A stretch of 64,000 nt of DNA from Pirellula sp. (GCA_013822735.1 PNKZ01000014.1:84270-148269), one strand, 5' to 3'. Numbered from the stretch's first letter, positions 1-10,267 are shown. Notes: a model not told the origin generated them from the sequence alone. Made by a program: numbers and translations.

Positions 1-2319
1 GCGCATGGTCAGGCGAGCTAGTTGAACGGCGCGGGCCGCGGTTCGCAAGTCCTGATTGTTGAGCACGATGTCGGCCGCTTCGAGCGCCACGTCGGCCCCC
101 TGCCCCACGGCAATGCCGACATCGGCGGCCGCCAACGCCGGCGCATCGTTGATGCCGTCGCCGATCATCGCCGTTCGTTCCCCTTCGGCTTGCAAGCGTC
201 GGACGATCGCTTGCTTGTCGGCCGGAAGCACTTCGGCAACGGTCTCCTCAATGCCGACGGCGCGGGCCGCCGCTTCGGCCGTCGTGCGATGATCGCCCGA
301 CACCAGCAACGTGCGCAGCTTCAATGCGTGCATATGGGCGACGGCCTCACGCGCTTGCGGGCTCACGGCATCCGCCACGCTTAGGTAACCAAGCAGCTTG
401 CCGTCGCGCGCCACGACGAGCGGCGTCCCCCCGGCATGACGCGCGGCCGCCAGCGACGCCGCAATCATCGCCAGATCGATGCCGTGTGCGATGAAGAGCT
501 TCTCGTTGCCGACAAGCGTCGTTCCCTCGGAGTCTTCCGCAACGATCCCCTGCCCCGCCACGGTGGAGAGTTGCTTCGCGGGCTTTACGACGATGTCGCG
601 CTCTTCGGCGGCGGCCGTGATGCAGCGAGCCAACGGATGCGAACTGAGCAGTTGTGCGGCCGCGGCATACTTCAAAAGCGTCTCTTGTTCCACGCCGGGC
701 AGCGTCGCAATTTCCACCACGCGCGGACGCCCTTCGGTGAGCGTGCCGGTTTTGTCGAAGACCACGGCTGTGATCGCCGCCGCGGCCTCGATCGCAGAAG
801 CGTCTTTGAAGAGCACGCCGCTTTCCGCACCCCGGCCCGAAGCGACAATCACCGCCGTCGGCGTCGCTAGGCCGAGCGCACAAGGGCACGCCACCACCAG
901 CACGGCAGTGAACGCAGAGAGCCCGGTGCGCCAATCGCCGGCCAGCGCCCATCCGGCCAGCGCGACGAGCGCAATGACCAAGACGATCGGCACAAACACG
1001 GCCGTCACACGATCGGCGAAGCGCTGAATCTGCGGCTTGGTTTCTTGCGCACGGCGGACGAGCTCGATCGTATGGGCCAGCGTGGTATGGCCGGCGCGAC
1101 GCGTAACGCGGGCCGTTAGCGAACCGTCGCCGTTGATCGTGCCGGCATGGATCTCGTCGCCGGCCACTTTCTCGACCGGGATCGATTCGCCGGTGAGCCA
1201 CGATTGATCCACGGCGCTCGCACCCGACACAACGAGCGCATCGAGCGGCACCCGTGCGCCGGGGCGAACGAGAATCGTCGCGCCGACCTCGACGTCGGCC
1301 ACATTAACCGTCCGCGTTCGATTGCCGACGGCCACGAGCGCTTGCGGCGGAGCGAGGTCGAGCAGTTTGCGTACGGCGGCGCTGGTGCGTTGCCGGGCCT
1401 TGGCCTCGAGCCATTTCCCCAGCGTGACGAAGACGAGGATCATCGCGCCGTCCATCAAGTACATCGATTCACGATGGGCGAACCAGTCGACGACGCCCGC
1501 CGTGAAAGCCGTTCCGCTGCCGAGGGCGACGAGCGTATCCATGTCGGCGGTGCCGTGACGAGCGCGACGGAGCGCGCCCTGCAGAAACGGCGTGCCGAGC
1601 AGCACCTGCAAGGTCGCAGCGCCTGAGAGCAGCAAAAAGCGATAGGCCGTGTCCGCGTGGCCGGCGTAGTGTGTGGCGATGATCTGCACGAGCAGCGCCG
1701 CGCCGAGGAAGAAGCGTTGTTTCCACAGCCGGACCTCGAAATCTTGGCGACGGGCGAGATCGTGCGATTGTGCGGTCTCGGCGACCGCGCGGGCCGTGTA
1801 GCCCGCCGCATCGACGGCGGCCTCGACGTCGCCGAGCCGGAAGGATTTAGGATCGTAGCGAACCCAACCTTCCTGCAGCGCGAGGTTGACTCCCGCCGAT
1901 AAGACGCCCGGCGCCGACTTCAAAGCTTGCTCGACGCGCCCGACGCAACTCGCACAGTGCATTCCTTCGATGGCGAAGGTTCGTTTGAGAGCCGATGACG
2001 AAGCGGAATCGCCGTGCGGCTTCGGCGCCTTCGCGACGGCGGGCAAGCCGGCAATTTGCAGCAGTTCTCCGCGCGGGGGCTGTTGCGCCGTATTCACACC
2101 GTCGCGATCGACCGGCGATTGATAACCGGCCTGTTCGACCGCGCGACGCAATGCCGCTTCCTCGGCTTGTTGCGAATCGAAAGTGACGTGCGCGACACGA
2201 CGTTCCAGACTGACGTCGGCCTTGGTCACGCCGGGCACCTGGCGCAAGGCGGCGGCAACATGCGCAACGCAATTTGCACACGTCATCCCTTCGACCGGAA
2301 GATCCACCTCTTGCAGCAT
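1..2319 (-). CDS. copA: Copper-translocating P-type ATPase (CopA-like), C-terminus cut by window edge
   Basis: Pumps Cu(I) out of the cytoplasm across the inner membrane using ATP. Reading leftward from ATG 2319, two heavy-metal-binding domains are visible, with GMTCANC near residue 10 and GMHCASC about 120 residues later. The membrane CPC metal site (ACPCALGLATP, about 840-900) and the phosphorylation motif DKTGTLTEG (about 725-760) follow, and the hinge GDGINDAPALA lies near 110-170. The frame is open to base 1, so the last transmembrane helices lie outside the window. The CPC motif and the two CxxC domains point to copper rather than zinc or cadmium. The adjacent genes give no operon context. 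Confidence 0.93.
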   Translation of the reverse strand, partial: MLQEVDLPVEGMTCANCVAHVAAALRQVPGVTKADVSLERRVAHVTFDSQQAEEAALRRAVEQAGYQSPVDRDGVNTAQQPPRGELLQIAGLPAVAKAPKPHGDSASSSALKRTFAIEGMHCASCVGRVEQALKSAPGVLSAGVNLALQEGWVRYDPKSFRLGDVEAAVDAAGYTARAVAETAQSHDLARRQDFEVRLWKQRFFLGAALLVQIIATHYAGHADTAYRFLLLSGAATLQVLLGTPFLQGALRRARHGTADMDTLVALGSGTAFTAGVVDWFAHRESMYLMDGAMILVFVTLGKWLEAKARQRTSAAVRKLLDLAPPQALVAVGNRTRTVNVADVEVGATILVRPGARVPLDALVVSGASAVDQSWLTGESIPVEKVAGDEIHAGTINGDGSLTARVTRRAGHTTLAHTIELVRRAQETKPQIQRFADRVTAVFVPIVLVIALVALAGWALAGDWRTGLSAFTAVLVVACPCALGLATPTAVIVASGRGAESGVLFKDASAIEAAAAITAVVFDKTGTLTEGRPRVVEIATLPGVEQETLLKYAAAAQLLSSHPLARCITAAAEERDIVVKPAKQLSTVAGQGIVAEDSEGTTLVGNEKLFIAHGIDLAMIAASLAAARHAGGTPLVVARDGKLLGYLSVADAVSPQAREAVAHMHALKLRTLLVSGDHRTTAEAAARAVGIEETVAEVLPADKQAIVRRLQAEGERTAMIGDGINDAPALAAADVGIAVGQGADVALEAADIVLNNQDLRTAARAVQLARLTMR

Positions 2320-2477
2320 GCAGGCATTATACCGCGAGGGTGCCGCATAAATCGTCGATGGCGGCAGTTGCGGATTGGGTGCCTGGGGCAGAACGAAGTG
2401 ATGCCCCCAGTTCGTTCCCGATTCAATCTGGGGCTTGGCCCGCGGCTCCAAACCCAGCCACCCTCAAAAAGCGCGAC

Positions 2478-2798
2478 TTAGCTCGCTACGTTGTCCGTCC
2501 GCTGCGGTAGCAACGCGCTATTGCGCATCGCAAAACGATCGGCCCACAAGCGATATTGCGGATCGCCGTCGCGGAACGAAAAGACGGCGTCGGGGAGCGG
2601 ACGCCCGGTCGAATCAGGTCGGGCCGCGGGCACGCGCACCAAGATCGCTCCGTCGGCGATGCGACGTTCGAGGATCCATGAATGCCAATCGTTATCAGGA
2701 GATGCAGGAAGCATCACGAGCTCGCCAAGGCGACAAGGGAGTGCGGAAGGAAGCGGCAGGCGGGAAGTCGGGCAGGTGTCTCTATTTTGACTACTCAT
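2478..2798 (-). CDS. Hypothetical protein
   Basis: This is a 106-residue protein from ATG 2798, lying between the methyltransferase gene (ends 2887) and copA. I recognise no family. It is rich in Arg, Pro and Asp with a C-terminal stretch containing FRDGDPQYRLWADRF. An in-frame GTG at 2849 would add a short hydrophobic N-terminus (KIALAVLAM), so the true start is uncertain. It is orientated with ogt and could be co-transcribed with it. Confidence 0.5.
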   Translation of the reverse strand: MSSQNRDTCPTSRLPLPSALPCRLGELVMLPASPDNDWHSWILERRIADGAILVRVPAARPDSTGRPLPDAVFSFRDGDPQYRLWADRFAMRNSALLPQRTDNVAS

Positions 2799-2886
2799 GG
2801 CAAGAACCGCCAGAGCGATTTTGCGCAGGCTTCGCGCGGCTGAATTCACATGCGCCCGCTGGGCCGATTGCAGGCCGAAAACGAGC

Positions 2887-3474
2887 CTATTCGACGACGT
2901 GGCGAACACCTTCCCAGACCCACGCGTGCAACTCCATTTGCAACAACTTGCGCTTGGTCGCCTGCCCGCCGGCGGCGGAATAATTGTGTAACTTCCCGCC
3001 GCTCGCCACGACACGATGGCACGGCACGATCAACGGCACGCGGTTCGCGCGCATCACATTGCCGACGGCACGAGCCGCGCCGGGACGTCCGGCTGCTTTC
3101 GCCAAATCGCCGTAGCTAAGTGCGGTACCGGGCGGAATGTGTCGACACTCTTCGACGACGGTCCGCTGAAAGTCGGTGAATCCGTCGTAGCTCACGGTGA
3201 CGTCGAGAAACGCTTCGCGCGCCCCGCCGGCGTAGGCCTGCAACCGTTCGACGAGTTCGCCGAACCAAAGTTCGTCGCGCACGGAGCCTTTCGATTCGGC
3301 GCCTAAAGCTTTGCGCGCCGCGGTCGCCGACTTGTGGCCGAACGTCAAGCGATGCACGGTCGCCGCGCTGCCGAGTAGGCCCATCCAGCCCAACTCGCTG
3401 GGAAAGAGCGTGTAGTGCAGCAAAGCAGGCTGCGGCCGCAAGCTGGCGGGCGGACGTTTGAAGATTCGAACCAT
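2887..3474 (-). CDS. ogt: Methylated-DNA-protein-cysteine methyltransferase
   Basis: Suicidal repair protein that moves the alkyl group from O6-methylguanine (or O4-methylthymine) to its own cysteine. The active-site motif PCHRVV is present (residues about 152-157), preceded by the helix-turn-helix segment with YGDLAKAAGRPGAARAVG that places the recognition helix in the DNA minor groove. The length of 195 residues fits the single-domain Ogt/MGMT class with no Ada regulatory domain. The N-terminal ribonuclease-H-like region is poorly conserved, as is usual. It is a host gene outside the prophage. Confidence 0.93.
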   Translation of the reverse strand: MVRIFKRPPASLRPQPALLHYTLFPSELGWMGLLGSAATVHRLTFGHKSATAARKALGAESKGSVRDELWFGELVERLQAYAGGAREAFLDVTVSYDGFTDFQRTVVEECRHIPPGTALSYGDLAKAAGRPGAARAVGNVMRANRVPLIVPCHRVVASGGKLHNYSAAGGQATKRKLLQMELHAWVWEGVRHVVE

Positions 3475-3699
3475 GAATTTCCGCCTGATTTTCCGGAGCC
3501 GTCGAACGTGCTTTACCGCCGCTCTCGGGCCGCTTTACAGTGCTGACAACGGCATTCTATACTTGAGTTCGCGCCAAGCTCAACGATTTCGACGCCTGAC
3601 GTTTCCGCGTCGGAATCGCCTGCTTGTCGTCCGCGTTGCCGTCGGAAGCGGATCGCCGCTCGGCAGCGTCGATCCGCCCCGTTAGCCTGAAGGATAGTG

Positions 3700-4449
3700 A
3701 TGATGGAAGCCTACGGTTCCATGTGCGACGACTTCTACGTCAACATGAACCTCAGTACCGAGATGGAGCTCCCGCAAAGCCGCGAGACGGTACTGCATTA
3801 CTTTGAGCGGATCCAAAAGAAGTATCCGACGATGCGGAACTTCTACAATCGAGGGGAGAAGCAAGACTTCGTCCTCGAAGAAGATAAAGACAAGGGAAGC
3901 TATCGCTGGGCGACCATCGAGCACCGTCGCGTTTGCTCCGGCTACGTGAATACGACGAGCGTGGAAACGGCGCTGGAGCAGCATCGACTGGCGTTGGAAT
4001 TGGCTCCGTACATGCTGTCGGTGAGCCCGCTCGATTGTGAAGCGCTCGACGTGCTGTTCGGCTTCGATTTCACCTATCGCGGCAACCACAATCAACTCGT
4101 CGCCGACGCCTTGGGCGTGAGCCCGGCCGTGGAAAAGTTCCTGGAGTTGCCCGGCTCGAGCGTCATCAATTACGAGCCGTCGATCACGCTGGCGGTCGAT
4201 GAAGATTGCCGGACGCAATGCCGGCTGAGCATCGAAAACCGCACGACTGCGTACCAGGCCCGCACCGGCGAGTTTCCGGAAGAGCAATTGAGCGTCTACG
4301 TGACGGCTCGCCAGTACGGCAGCTTGGGGCCGGATCGCACGTACGTCGAAACCATGGATCGCCTGGCGCAGCTCTGCCGCGACGTGGTGGACTCTTACGT
4401 CATCGACAACGTCCTCCGCCCGCTGCAACGCGCCATTGCGATGAAGTAG
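3700..4449 (+). CDS. Conserved hypothetical protein
   Basis: A cytoplasmic-looking protein of about 249 residues with no signal peptide or membrane segment. I do not recognise the family. It starts MMEAYGSMCDDFYVNMN; the likely ribosome site AAGGA (3690-3694) sits 5 bases before ATG 3700, though GTG 3697 and ATG 3703 are also in frame. The composition is balanced and codon use matches its neighbours, so it is a genuine gene. It ends 108 bp before the aminotransferase gene on the same strand and may be transcribed with it. Confidence 0.75.
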   Translation: MMEAYGSMCDDFYVNMNLSTEMELPQSRETVLHYFERIQKKYPTMRNFYNRGEKQDFVLEEDKDKGSYRWATIEHRRVCSGYVNTTSVETALEQHRLALELAPYMLSVSPLDCEALDVLFGFDFTYRGNHNQLVADALGVSPAVEKFLELPGSSVINYEPSITLAVDEDCRTQCRLSIENRTTAYQARTGEFPEEQLSVYVTARQYGSLGPDRTYVETMDRLAQLCRDVVDSYVIDNVLRPLQRAIAMK

Positions 4450-4557
4450 GCGCGCCCGTCGCCCTCAGATACGAGATAGCCCCGAAGCGCAAGCGAGGGG
4501 ACGTTTGCTTTCGCCCCGCATCCGCCCCCCAATCTCCAACCGCATCGGCGTCGCACC

Positions 4558-5820
4558 ATGGCCGTTTCGTTTAGTCAGTTCGCGGGCGGCGTCCGCGATG
4601 AAACCGCGTTTGCCGTGTTGGCCATCGCCAAGCGTTTGAAAGCGGCCGGCAAGCGCGTGATCGAATTGGAGATCGGCGACAGCCCTTTTCCATCGACCCC
4701 CGCGGCCAAACAAGCCGGGCACGACGCGATCGCGGCCGATCAATCGCACTATGCCCCGTCGCTCGGCATTCCGCAGATGCGCGCGGCCGGAGCCGAGTAC
4801 GTACGCAAAGAACACGGCATCGACGCCCAGACGGAGAACGTCGTCGTCGGACCGGGCGCGAAAGTGTTTGAGCTGATCTTCTGCGAAGCGTTCGTGGATC
4901 CCGGCGACGACGTGCTAATCTTCTCGCCGTACTTTCCGACGTACATCCCGAACATCCAGCGCCGCGGCGGCCGCATTTGGACGAGCGACCTGAAACAGTC
5001 GAACGAGTTTCGCCCGGAGCCTGCCGAAGTCGAACGGTTTCTGAAGACCGCGCCGCGCCCTAAGGCGATCTTTCTCAATAGCCCGCACAATCCGACAGGC
5101 GGAGTCGCCGCCGAGAGCGACCTGAAGGCGATCGCCGACCTGATCCGCGGGCGCGATGTCGCGGTGCTCAGCGACGAGCCGTACGACCAGATGGTGTGGC
5201 AAGGGCGGCACCATTCGATTCTGGCGCAGCCCGGCATGATGGAGCAGTGCGTGGCGGCGTACACGTTCAGCAAGTCGTACAGCATGAGCGGCTGGCGCAT
5301 CGGGTTTGCCGTGAGCGCGCAGCCGATCGTCGAACAATTCGGCCGGCTGCTCAACACTTCGCTGTCGTGCGTTTCGCCCATCGTGCAACTCGCGGCGGCG
5401 GCGGCGCTCACGCATGATCACGCGGCACGCACCGAACAGATGGGAGCGTTTCGCGGCAAGGTGCAGACGCTCATTGCCGGGCTCAACACGATTCCCGGCT
5501 TCCGCTGCTTGGAGCCGAAGAGCACGTTTTACGCGTTCCCGAACGTCGCCGAGGTCTGCAACCGGTTGGAAATCACCTCGCACGGCTTGGCGCTCTACCT
5601 GCTCGAAGGAGCCGATGACGCGATGGGCGTGGCGTGCCTCGGCGGGGAATGCTTCGGACCGGCCGGCGGCGGGTTCTTGCGATTCAGCTGCGCCGAGCCG
5701 GACGACCAATTACGCGCGGCCGTGGAGTTTGTGCGGAAGGCGATTACGCAAAAGGAGCGCGTCGCTAAGTATCTTGCGGCGCATCCGCAGCATAAACTTG
5801 CCAGCGCCTACAGCTTGTAG
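4558..5820 (+). CDS. Class I/II pyridoxal-phosphate aminotransferase
   Basis: Fold-type I PLP enzyme of about 420 residues, resembling aspartate/aromatic aminotransferases of the AspC-like branch. Visible motifs are the SPHNPTGG loop that binds the cofactor ring (residues about 179-186), SDEPYDQMV with the cofactor-binding Asp and Tyr, and the Schiff-base lysine in [14 protein letters not shown] (Lys near residue 241). A C-terminal Arg for the substrate carboxylate is in FLRFSCAEP. The exact amino donor cannot be told from sequence alone. It lies upstream of glpK in the same direction. Confidence 0.88.
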   Translation: MAVSFSQFAGGVRDETAFAVLAIAKRLKAAGKRVIELEIGDSPFPSTPAAKQAGHDAIAADQSHYAPSLGIPQMRAAGAEYVRKEHGIDAQTENVVVGPGAKVFELIFCEAFVDPGDDVLIFSPYFPTYIPNIQRRGGRIWTSDLKQSNEFRPEPAEVERFLKTAPRPKAIFLNSPHNPTGGVAAESDLKAIADLIRGRDVAVLSDEPYDQMVWQGRHHSILAQPGMMEQCVAAYTFSKSYSMSGWRIGFAVSAQPIVEQFGRLLNTSLSCVSPIVQLAAAAALTHDHAARTEQMGAFRGKVQTLIAGLNTIPGFRCLEPKSTFYAFPNVAEVCNRLEITSHGLALYLLEGADDAMGVACLGGECFGPAGGGFLRFSCAEPDDQLRAAVEFVRKAITQKERVAKYLAAHPQHKLASAYSL

Positions 5821-5885
5821 CGACGGCGTTGCGAGTGCGCAGCGCCGTGATCGATCACGCCCTTCCCTCTTCGCAGCGATTGAAT

Positions 5886-7376
5886 ATGACCGCCGCCGCT
5901 CGCTACATTTTGGCTCTGGATCAAGGAACGACGTCGAGTCGGGCGATCGTCTTCGACAGGGCCGGGCTTGTCGTCGCCCAGGCGCAACAAGAGTTTCCGC
6001 AGATCCTCCCCGCGCCGGGTTTCGTCGAACACGATCCGGAAGCGATTTGGAACTCGCAACTGCAAACGGCCCGCGACGCTCTGAAGAAGGCTCAAGTGGA
6101 ACCGTCGCAAATCGCGGCGATCGGCGTCACCAACCAGCGCGAGACGACGATCCTCTGGGAGCGCGCGACCGGCAGACCTGTCGCCAACGCGATTGTGTGG
6201 CAGAGTCGTGTGAGCGCGCCGATCTGCGAACGGCTAAAGGCCGACGGGCTCGAACCGCTCTTTCGCGAGCGCACAGGCTTGGTTGTCGACGCCTACTTCT
6301 CCGGCACGAAGATTAAGCACTTGCTCGATACCGTTTCCGGATTGCGCGAGCGGGCCGAGCGCGGAGAGATTCTCTTCGGCACGGTCGACACGTATCTCAC
6401 GTGGCGACTTACGGGCGGCAAGCGGCATGTGACCGACACGAGCAATGCGAGCCGGACGCTGCTTTTCAATATTCACACGCTCGCGTGGGACGACGAACTG
6501 CTGCGTGTGCTCGGCATTCCGCGGGCGATGCTGCCGCAAGTTTGTTCGTCGAGCGAAGTGTACGGCGAAACGGAAGCATCGCTCTTTGGTGCGGCGATTC
6601 CGGTGGCGGGCATCGCCGGCGACCAGCAAGCGGCGACCTTCGGGCAGGCCTGCTTCGATATCGGCGACGCAAAAAACACCTACGGCACCGGCTGCTTCCT
6701 GCTGTACAACGTCGGCGGGAAGCCGGTTGCGTCGAAGTACAACCTGTTGACGACCGTCGGTTGGACGCTCGCCGGCAAGACGACGTATTGCCTCGAAGGT
6801 TCGGTGTTCATTGCCGGCGCGGTCGTCCAATGGCTGCGCGACGGGCTCGGCGTCATCCGTCGCTCGAGCGATGTGGAAGCGCTCGCCGCCACGGTGCCCG
6901 ACAACGGGGGCGTGTACTTCGTGCCGGCCTTCACCGGCCTCGGGGCGCCGTATTGGGACCCGCACGCGCGGGGCGCGATGTTCGGGCTGACGCGCGGCAC
7001 CACGGCCGGTCACCTCGCGCGAGCCGCTTTGGAGGCGATGGCGTTCCAGACGCTCGACCTCGTGACCGCGATGCAGCAAGACGCCGGCGCGCCGCTCAAG
7101 CAGCTGAAAGTCGACGGCGGCGCGTCGGTGAACGATTGCCTGATGCAGTTCCAAGCCGATCTGCTGAACGTGCCGCTGGTTCGCCCCGCCACAACGGAGA
7201 CGACCGCGCTGGGGGCCGCGTATCTGGCAGGCTTGGCCGTCGGCTATTGGGACGGACCGGAAGACGTTCGCAACCAATGGCAGGCACAGAAACGCTTCAC
7301 GCCGGCGATCGATGACGCGACGCGTACGAACCTGCGCGCCGGCTGGGCCGATGCCGTGCGCCGCACGCGGTCTTAA
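5886..7376 (+). CDS. glpK: Glycerol kinase
   Basis: ATP-dependent phosphorylation of glycerol to sn-glycerol 3-phosphate, a cytoplasmic FGGY-family enzyme. The start at 5886 gives [20 protein letters not shown], placing the ATP-binding DQGTTS motif at its usual N-terminal position; an upstream in-frame start would add 19 unconserved residues. Also seen are the family signatures TNQRETT, the substrate segment [20 protein letters not shown], and the C-terminal [17 protein letters not shown] and [15 protein letters not shown]. The length of 496 residues is normal. No facilitator or regulator gene is adjacent. Confidence 0.95.
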   Translation: MTAAARYILALDQGTTSSRAIVFDRAGLVVAQAQQEFPQILPAPGFVEHDPEAIWNSQLQTARDALKKAQVEPSQIAAIGVTNQRETTILWERATGRPVANAIVWQSRVSAPICERLKADGLEPLFRERTGLVVDAYFSGTKIKHLLDTVSGLRERAERGEILFGTVDTYLTWRLTGGKRHVTDTSNASRTLLFNIHTLAWDDELLRVLGIPRAMLPQVCSSSEVYGETEASLFGAAIPVAGIAGDQQAATFGQACFDIGDAKNTYGTGCFLLYNVGGKPVASKYNLLTTVGWTLAGKTTYCLEGSVFIAGAVVQWLRDGLGVIRRSSDVEALAATVPDNGGVYFVPAFTGLGAPYWDPHARGAMFGLTRGTTAGHLARAALEAMAFQTLDLVTAMQQDAGAPLKQLKVDGGASVNDCLMQFQADLLNVPLVRPATTETTALGAAYLAGLAVGYWDGPEDVRNQWQAQKRFTPAIDDATRTNLRAGWADAVRRTRS

Positions 7377-7410
7377 AGCGCCCCAAACTTAAGGGGACGA
7401 CGTAAAACGA

Positions 7411-7465
7411 CAAACTCCAAACCTACGTCGGCCCCCAGAGAGAGCCGACGAACGTTTGGAGTTTG
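7411..7465. terminator. Long inverted repeat between convergent genes
   Basis: A perfect 12-bp inverted repeat (7411-7422 with 7454-7465) encloses a second 6-bp stem (7427-7432 with 7444-7449). It lies exactly between glpK (rightward) and the small basic gene (leftward), so it is probably a bidirectional terminator, although no T-tract follows. Confidence 0.5.
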
Positions 7466-7496
7466 CAACCGCGAACAGCTGTGATCGTACCGCGGA

Positions 7497-7700
7497 CTAG
7501 CGCTTCTTCGGCGCGTCGGCGTCGATGCCCAGGTTGGCGATGATGATTTCAGCGCCCGGGGTCATGTTGCGAATCTTGTCGGCGATGACGAGCTTTTCCG
7601 AAGCCGTGGCCTTCTTCAGCTTGCGCTTGAAGATGACGAGCTTTTTCTTGCGATGGCGGCGGCGCTTGATTTCCTGCTTACGATCCGAAATTCCACCCAC
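7497..7700 (-). CDS. Small basic conserved protein (DUF6800-like)
   Basis: A 67-residue, very Lys/Arg-rich protein (start MGGISDRKQEIKRRRHRKKK) with a C-terminal TPGAEIII segment. From memory it resembles a small planctomycete family annotated DUF6800; the function is unknown. The basic N-terminal half could bind nucleic acid, but nothing in the sequence proves that. It stands alone between converging glpK and the prenyltransferase-repeat gene. Confidence 0.65.
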   Translation of the reverse strand: MGGISDRKQEIKRRRHRKKKLVIFKRKLKKATASEKLVIADKIRNMTPGAEIIIANLGIDADAPKKR

Positions 7701-7883
7701 GACGAACTCCCGGCTGATGGTGTACAGGTTGCGTATTCGAAATACCGGCCGCGCTCAGGGCACTGGAGCTTGGACGCTGCCGGAACCAATTGCTTTCGGA
7801 ATGGGCTCTTTCCCCAAATTCGAAGCCATTTTTGTACCACGAAGGCGGTATTCGGTCAACGGAAGAGCGTTTTGCCGCGGCTG

Positions 7884-9506
7884 CTACGGCCCGACGGGGC
7901 GAATCTTGCGATACCACTCCGTCCAGCGTTTGGCTTCCGCGCCGCGGGTCGCCGCGTCGGTCGAGAGCGGCTTGCCGTAGTTTTCCGTTTCGCGAGCCAA
8001 GAAACGGAGCCCGTCGACCGCCGCTTGGTGCACCGTCGGATTCTCGTCGTGAATGGCTTCGATCAGGATCGGCACGCCGGTCAGGTCGTGCGAACGGCCC
8101 AGCGCCCGCAGCGCCGCCGCCTTCGATTCGGGCGAGTCTCCCTTGGCGAGTTCGAGCAAGCGCTTGGTCAACTCGTTGGGAGCCGGCTTATCTTTCGCAG
8201 GTTGCAGGTTTTCCAAGCCGGAGAGCGATTGCACGAAGTTGGGATCGTCGAGTTGCTTTAAGAGCGCTTGAATCTGATCTTCCGGACGCGCCGCAACGGA
8301 CGCCGCGCTCGGCGTTCGACTTGCGCCGGCCAAAGGAATGCCTCGGCCGCCGTAGAGCGTGCCGGGCCCGAGCGCCTCGACCTTCGCAAGGGCGACGCGC
8401 GTCGACCGAATGAGAAACAGCACGCTGAAAGCCGTGCCGGCCACTTCGCCTTCCCCTCCTTGCCACGAACCGTCGATCCTTTGATTCTGGAGCAGGAAGC
8501 GTACTCCGTCGTCGTACCATTTCGTGGAACCGGGACTATGCAGAGCGGCCGCTCGAAACGATTGAAACCGCTCGATCGTGTAGAGGTGATAGTGTGGAAA
8601 TTCCGCACTGAACGACTCATCCGTGCCGCTCAGCGACTGCGCCCCCAAGGAGAGCGCCGCTTGCACGGACTGGGCGTCTTCGCGGGCCGCCGTCGGAACG
8701 TTCGACTCGTCGACGGGCTTCAACAGCGGCGAAACGTCCGACTTCTTTTTCTCGCGAAAGTCGTACACCAAGAAATGATTCCCGGCTAAATACAAGCTCG
8801 CCATGGCCGCTTCCGTCATGCTGCGGCGAATCTCCCGCTGCGCGATGCGCTCGGGCTTCGTGGGAACCTCCCCTTGATAGGGCCAAGCGCCGCCGACGTC
8901 CTGCACTTCGGTGAGCCACTTGAGTGCGCGCCGCCACACGTCGTCGGGCACGGTAAATCCATGTTGCTCGGCGGTCCATAGTCCGTAGACGCCGTATTGC
9001 GTCATCGACGTATCGCCCGTCGGCATATTCAAATAACCCCAGCCCCCGTGCGCCTTTTGTCGCTTCTGCAGCAATCGAACAATGGCACCGATCTCCGAGG
9101 TATGGGCCTGCGGATCGAGTTCGAGAAGAAACACCAACGAAAGGCCGAGACTATAGATGATCGAAGGTTCGGTAGTTTCAGGATCCTTCAGCGCGAAGCG
9201 GATCGCTTCGACGGCGCGCTTCACATGCGGATGCTCGGGCTTCCCCTGATACACCATCACGCGTCCGACCAGCGCTTGCGCGCCGAGACGATCGTCGGGT
9301 ACCGGCAACTTGTCTAAGTACGCGACTGCGGCCGCCACGGCTTTCCTCACCTCGGGACTTTCCGGCGTGAGCGACTGCGCAGCGACCGGTTGCACGTCGG
9401 CCCACCGCAACACACAGGCGCACGCTATCGCCGCGATACGAACGAAGCCGGCACGGCGGCAAATCCCGACATGATTCGGCGGCGGGCAGTCCGAGGTAAA
9501 GTGCAT
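7884..9506 (-). CDS. Exported prenyltransferase/squalene-cyclase-repeat protein with C-terminal HEAT-like region
   Basis: From ATG 9506 the protein is about 540 residues. A signal peptide with a hydrophobic core and AQS cleavage region is followed by an alpha-barrel region with QKAHGGWGYLNMP and LQNQRIDGSWQGGEGE, typical of the squalene-cyclase/prenyltransferase repeat fold. The C-terminus (AAALRALGRSHDLTGVPILIEAIHDENPTVHQAAVDGLRFLA) is HEAT-repeat-like. The cyclase DXDD catalytic motif is not evident, so a structural or carbohydrate-active role is as likely as terpene chemistry. In-frame starts up to 9656 exist but encode unconserved Arg-rich residues. A related protein is cut by the right window edge. 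Confidence 0.75.
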   Translation of the reverse strand: MHFTSDCPPPNHVGICRRAGFVRIAAIACACVLRWADVQPVAAQSLTPESPEVRKAVAAAVAYLDKLPVPDDRLGAQALVGRVMVYQGKPEHPHVKRAVEAIRFALKDPETTEPSIIYSLGLSLVFLLELDPQAHTSEIGAIVRLLQKRQKAHGGWGYLNMPTGDTSMTQYGVYGLWTAEQHGFTVPDDVWRRALKWLTEVQDVGGAWPYQGEVPTKPERIAQREIRRSMTEAAMASLYLAGNHFLVYDFREKKKSDVSPLLKPVDESNVPTAAREDAQSVQAALSLGAQSLSGTDESFSAEFPHYHLYTIERFQSFRAAALHSPGSTKWYDDGVRFLLQNQRIDGSWQGGEGEVAGTAFSVLFLIRSTRVALAKVEALGPGTLYGGRGIPLAGASRTPSAASVAARPEDQIQALLKQLDDPNFVQSLSGLENLQPAKDKPAPNELTKRLLELAKGDSPESKAAALRALGRSHDLTGVPILIEAIHDENPTVHQAAVDGLRFLARETENYGKPLSTDAATRGAEAKRWTEWYRKIRPVGP

Positions 9507-9765
9507 AGCGAGACAACCGGAATCCGTCGCGGCAGTGTTGATCGGTCGCGTCGATTGTAATCTCGCCGGCACCGTTCGGCACGCGGCCCGACGGATCGAA
9601 GCCGCACGCGGAGGGCCGCACGCCGGAAACTTCTCGCGAAGCATGGCAATTGACAAGGTTTCGGCGGGAAATTAGGATTTCGGTTTCGATTGTTGTGAGC
9701 GGGAGCCTGCTAGTGGGCCGCGTGCTTCTTAGCGGGCATAATCCGTTCGACAAGCAGTCGAGATC

Positions 9766-9838
9766 GGTCAGATAGCTCAGTTGGTAGAGCAATGGACTGA
9801 AAATCCATGTGTCCCCGGTTCGAGCCCGGGTCTGACCA
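9766..9838 (+). tRNA. tRNA-Phe (anticodon GAA)
   Basis: Folds as a complete cloverleaf: acceptor GGTCAGA/TCTGACC, D arm with AGCTCAGTTGGTAGAGC, anticodon stem ATGGA/TCCAT around loop CTGAAAA (anticodon GAA), and T arm CCCGG/CCGGG with loop TTCGAGC. A73 follows and CCA is not encoded. The 3' part from 9797 is supplied by attL, so the gene stays intact after prophage insertion. A possible -10 (CATAAT, 9737-9742) lies upstream. Confidence 0.97.
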
Positions 9839-9841
9839 CTT
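9797..9841 (+). repeat. attL, 45-bp direct repeat
   Basis: Identical over all 45 bases to 61488-61532. It spans the anticodon loop, T arm and acceptor 3' strand of tRNA-Phe plus three bases beyond the discriminator, the usual target of tyrosine integrases. The base before each copy differs (A at 9796, G at 61487), which fixes the left limit. Confidence 0.96.
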
Positions 9842-9893
9842 GCAGAGTTCGTGAGTTCCAAACTCGGTCCTACCGGACCCTGCAAGGAAATGG

Positions 9894-9919
9894 CCCGCGC
9901 CACGTGCGCGGGTTGTTTT
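9894..9919 (+). terminator. Rho-independent terminator after tRNA-Phe, phage side
   Basis: Stem CCCGCGC/GCGCGGG (9894-9900 with 9906-9912) followed by TTGTTTT. It is preceded by a second hairpin (9839-9845 with 9880-9886). The phage thus brings its own terminator for the tRNA it has re-created. Confidence 0.7.
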
Positions 9920-9961
9920 CGGTGTTCGTGACTATCTCAGCCTGTTCATAAGGAGCCGGAC

Positions 9962-10264
9962 ATGACCACGAAACGGAAAACGGAAAAGAAAATGGGAGTC
10001 AAAAAACCGAGCGAGCAGTACGACCGTCACATGGCTGCCTTCCGCAGCAACGTACGGGGATTGCTCGAATCGCGCGGCTGGACGACTCGGCAGTTTGCGG
10101 CCGAAATTCCGTGCAGCCAGGCATACGTAAACATTGTTCTCAACGGTGACGAGCCGATCGCGCTACAGCTCATGTGCAACATCGCGGACGCGTTCGGTGT
10201 TCCGGTAATCGCGATGCTAACGCCGGGAGCCTTCAAAGCGCGTGCGCCGCGAAAGGCGTCGTGA
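9962..10264 (+). CDS. XRE-family helix-turn-helix regulator
   Basis: A 100-residue protein with a basic N-terminal tail followed by a Cro/cI-type DNA-binding domain: VRGLLESRGWTTRQFAAEIPCSQAYVNIVLNGDEPIALQLMCNIADAFGVPV (residues about 34-86). A good ribosome site (AAGGAG) precedes ATG 9962. It is the first gene inside attL, a position often held by the lysogeny regulator or an excision-control gene. It has no peptidase or dimerisation domain like that of lambda cI. With the gene at 10689 it is one of two candidate repressors, possibly reading the dispersed 18-bp motif. Confidence 0.85.
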   Translation: MTTKRKTEKKMGVKKPSEQYDRHMAAFRSNVRGLLESRGWTTRQFAAEIPCSQAYVNIVLNGDEPIALQLMCNIADAFGVPVIAMLTPGAFKARAPRKAS

Positions 10265-10267
10265 ACC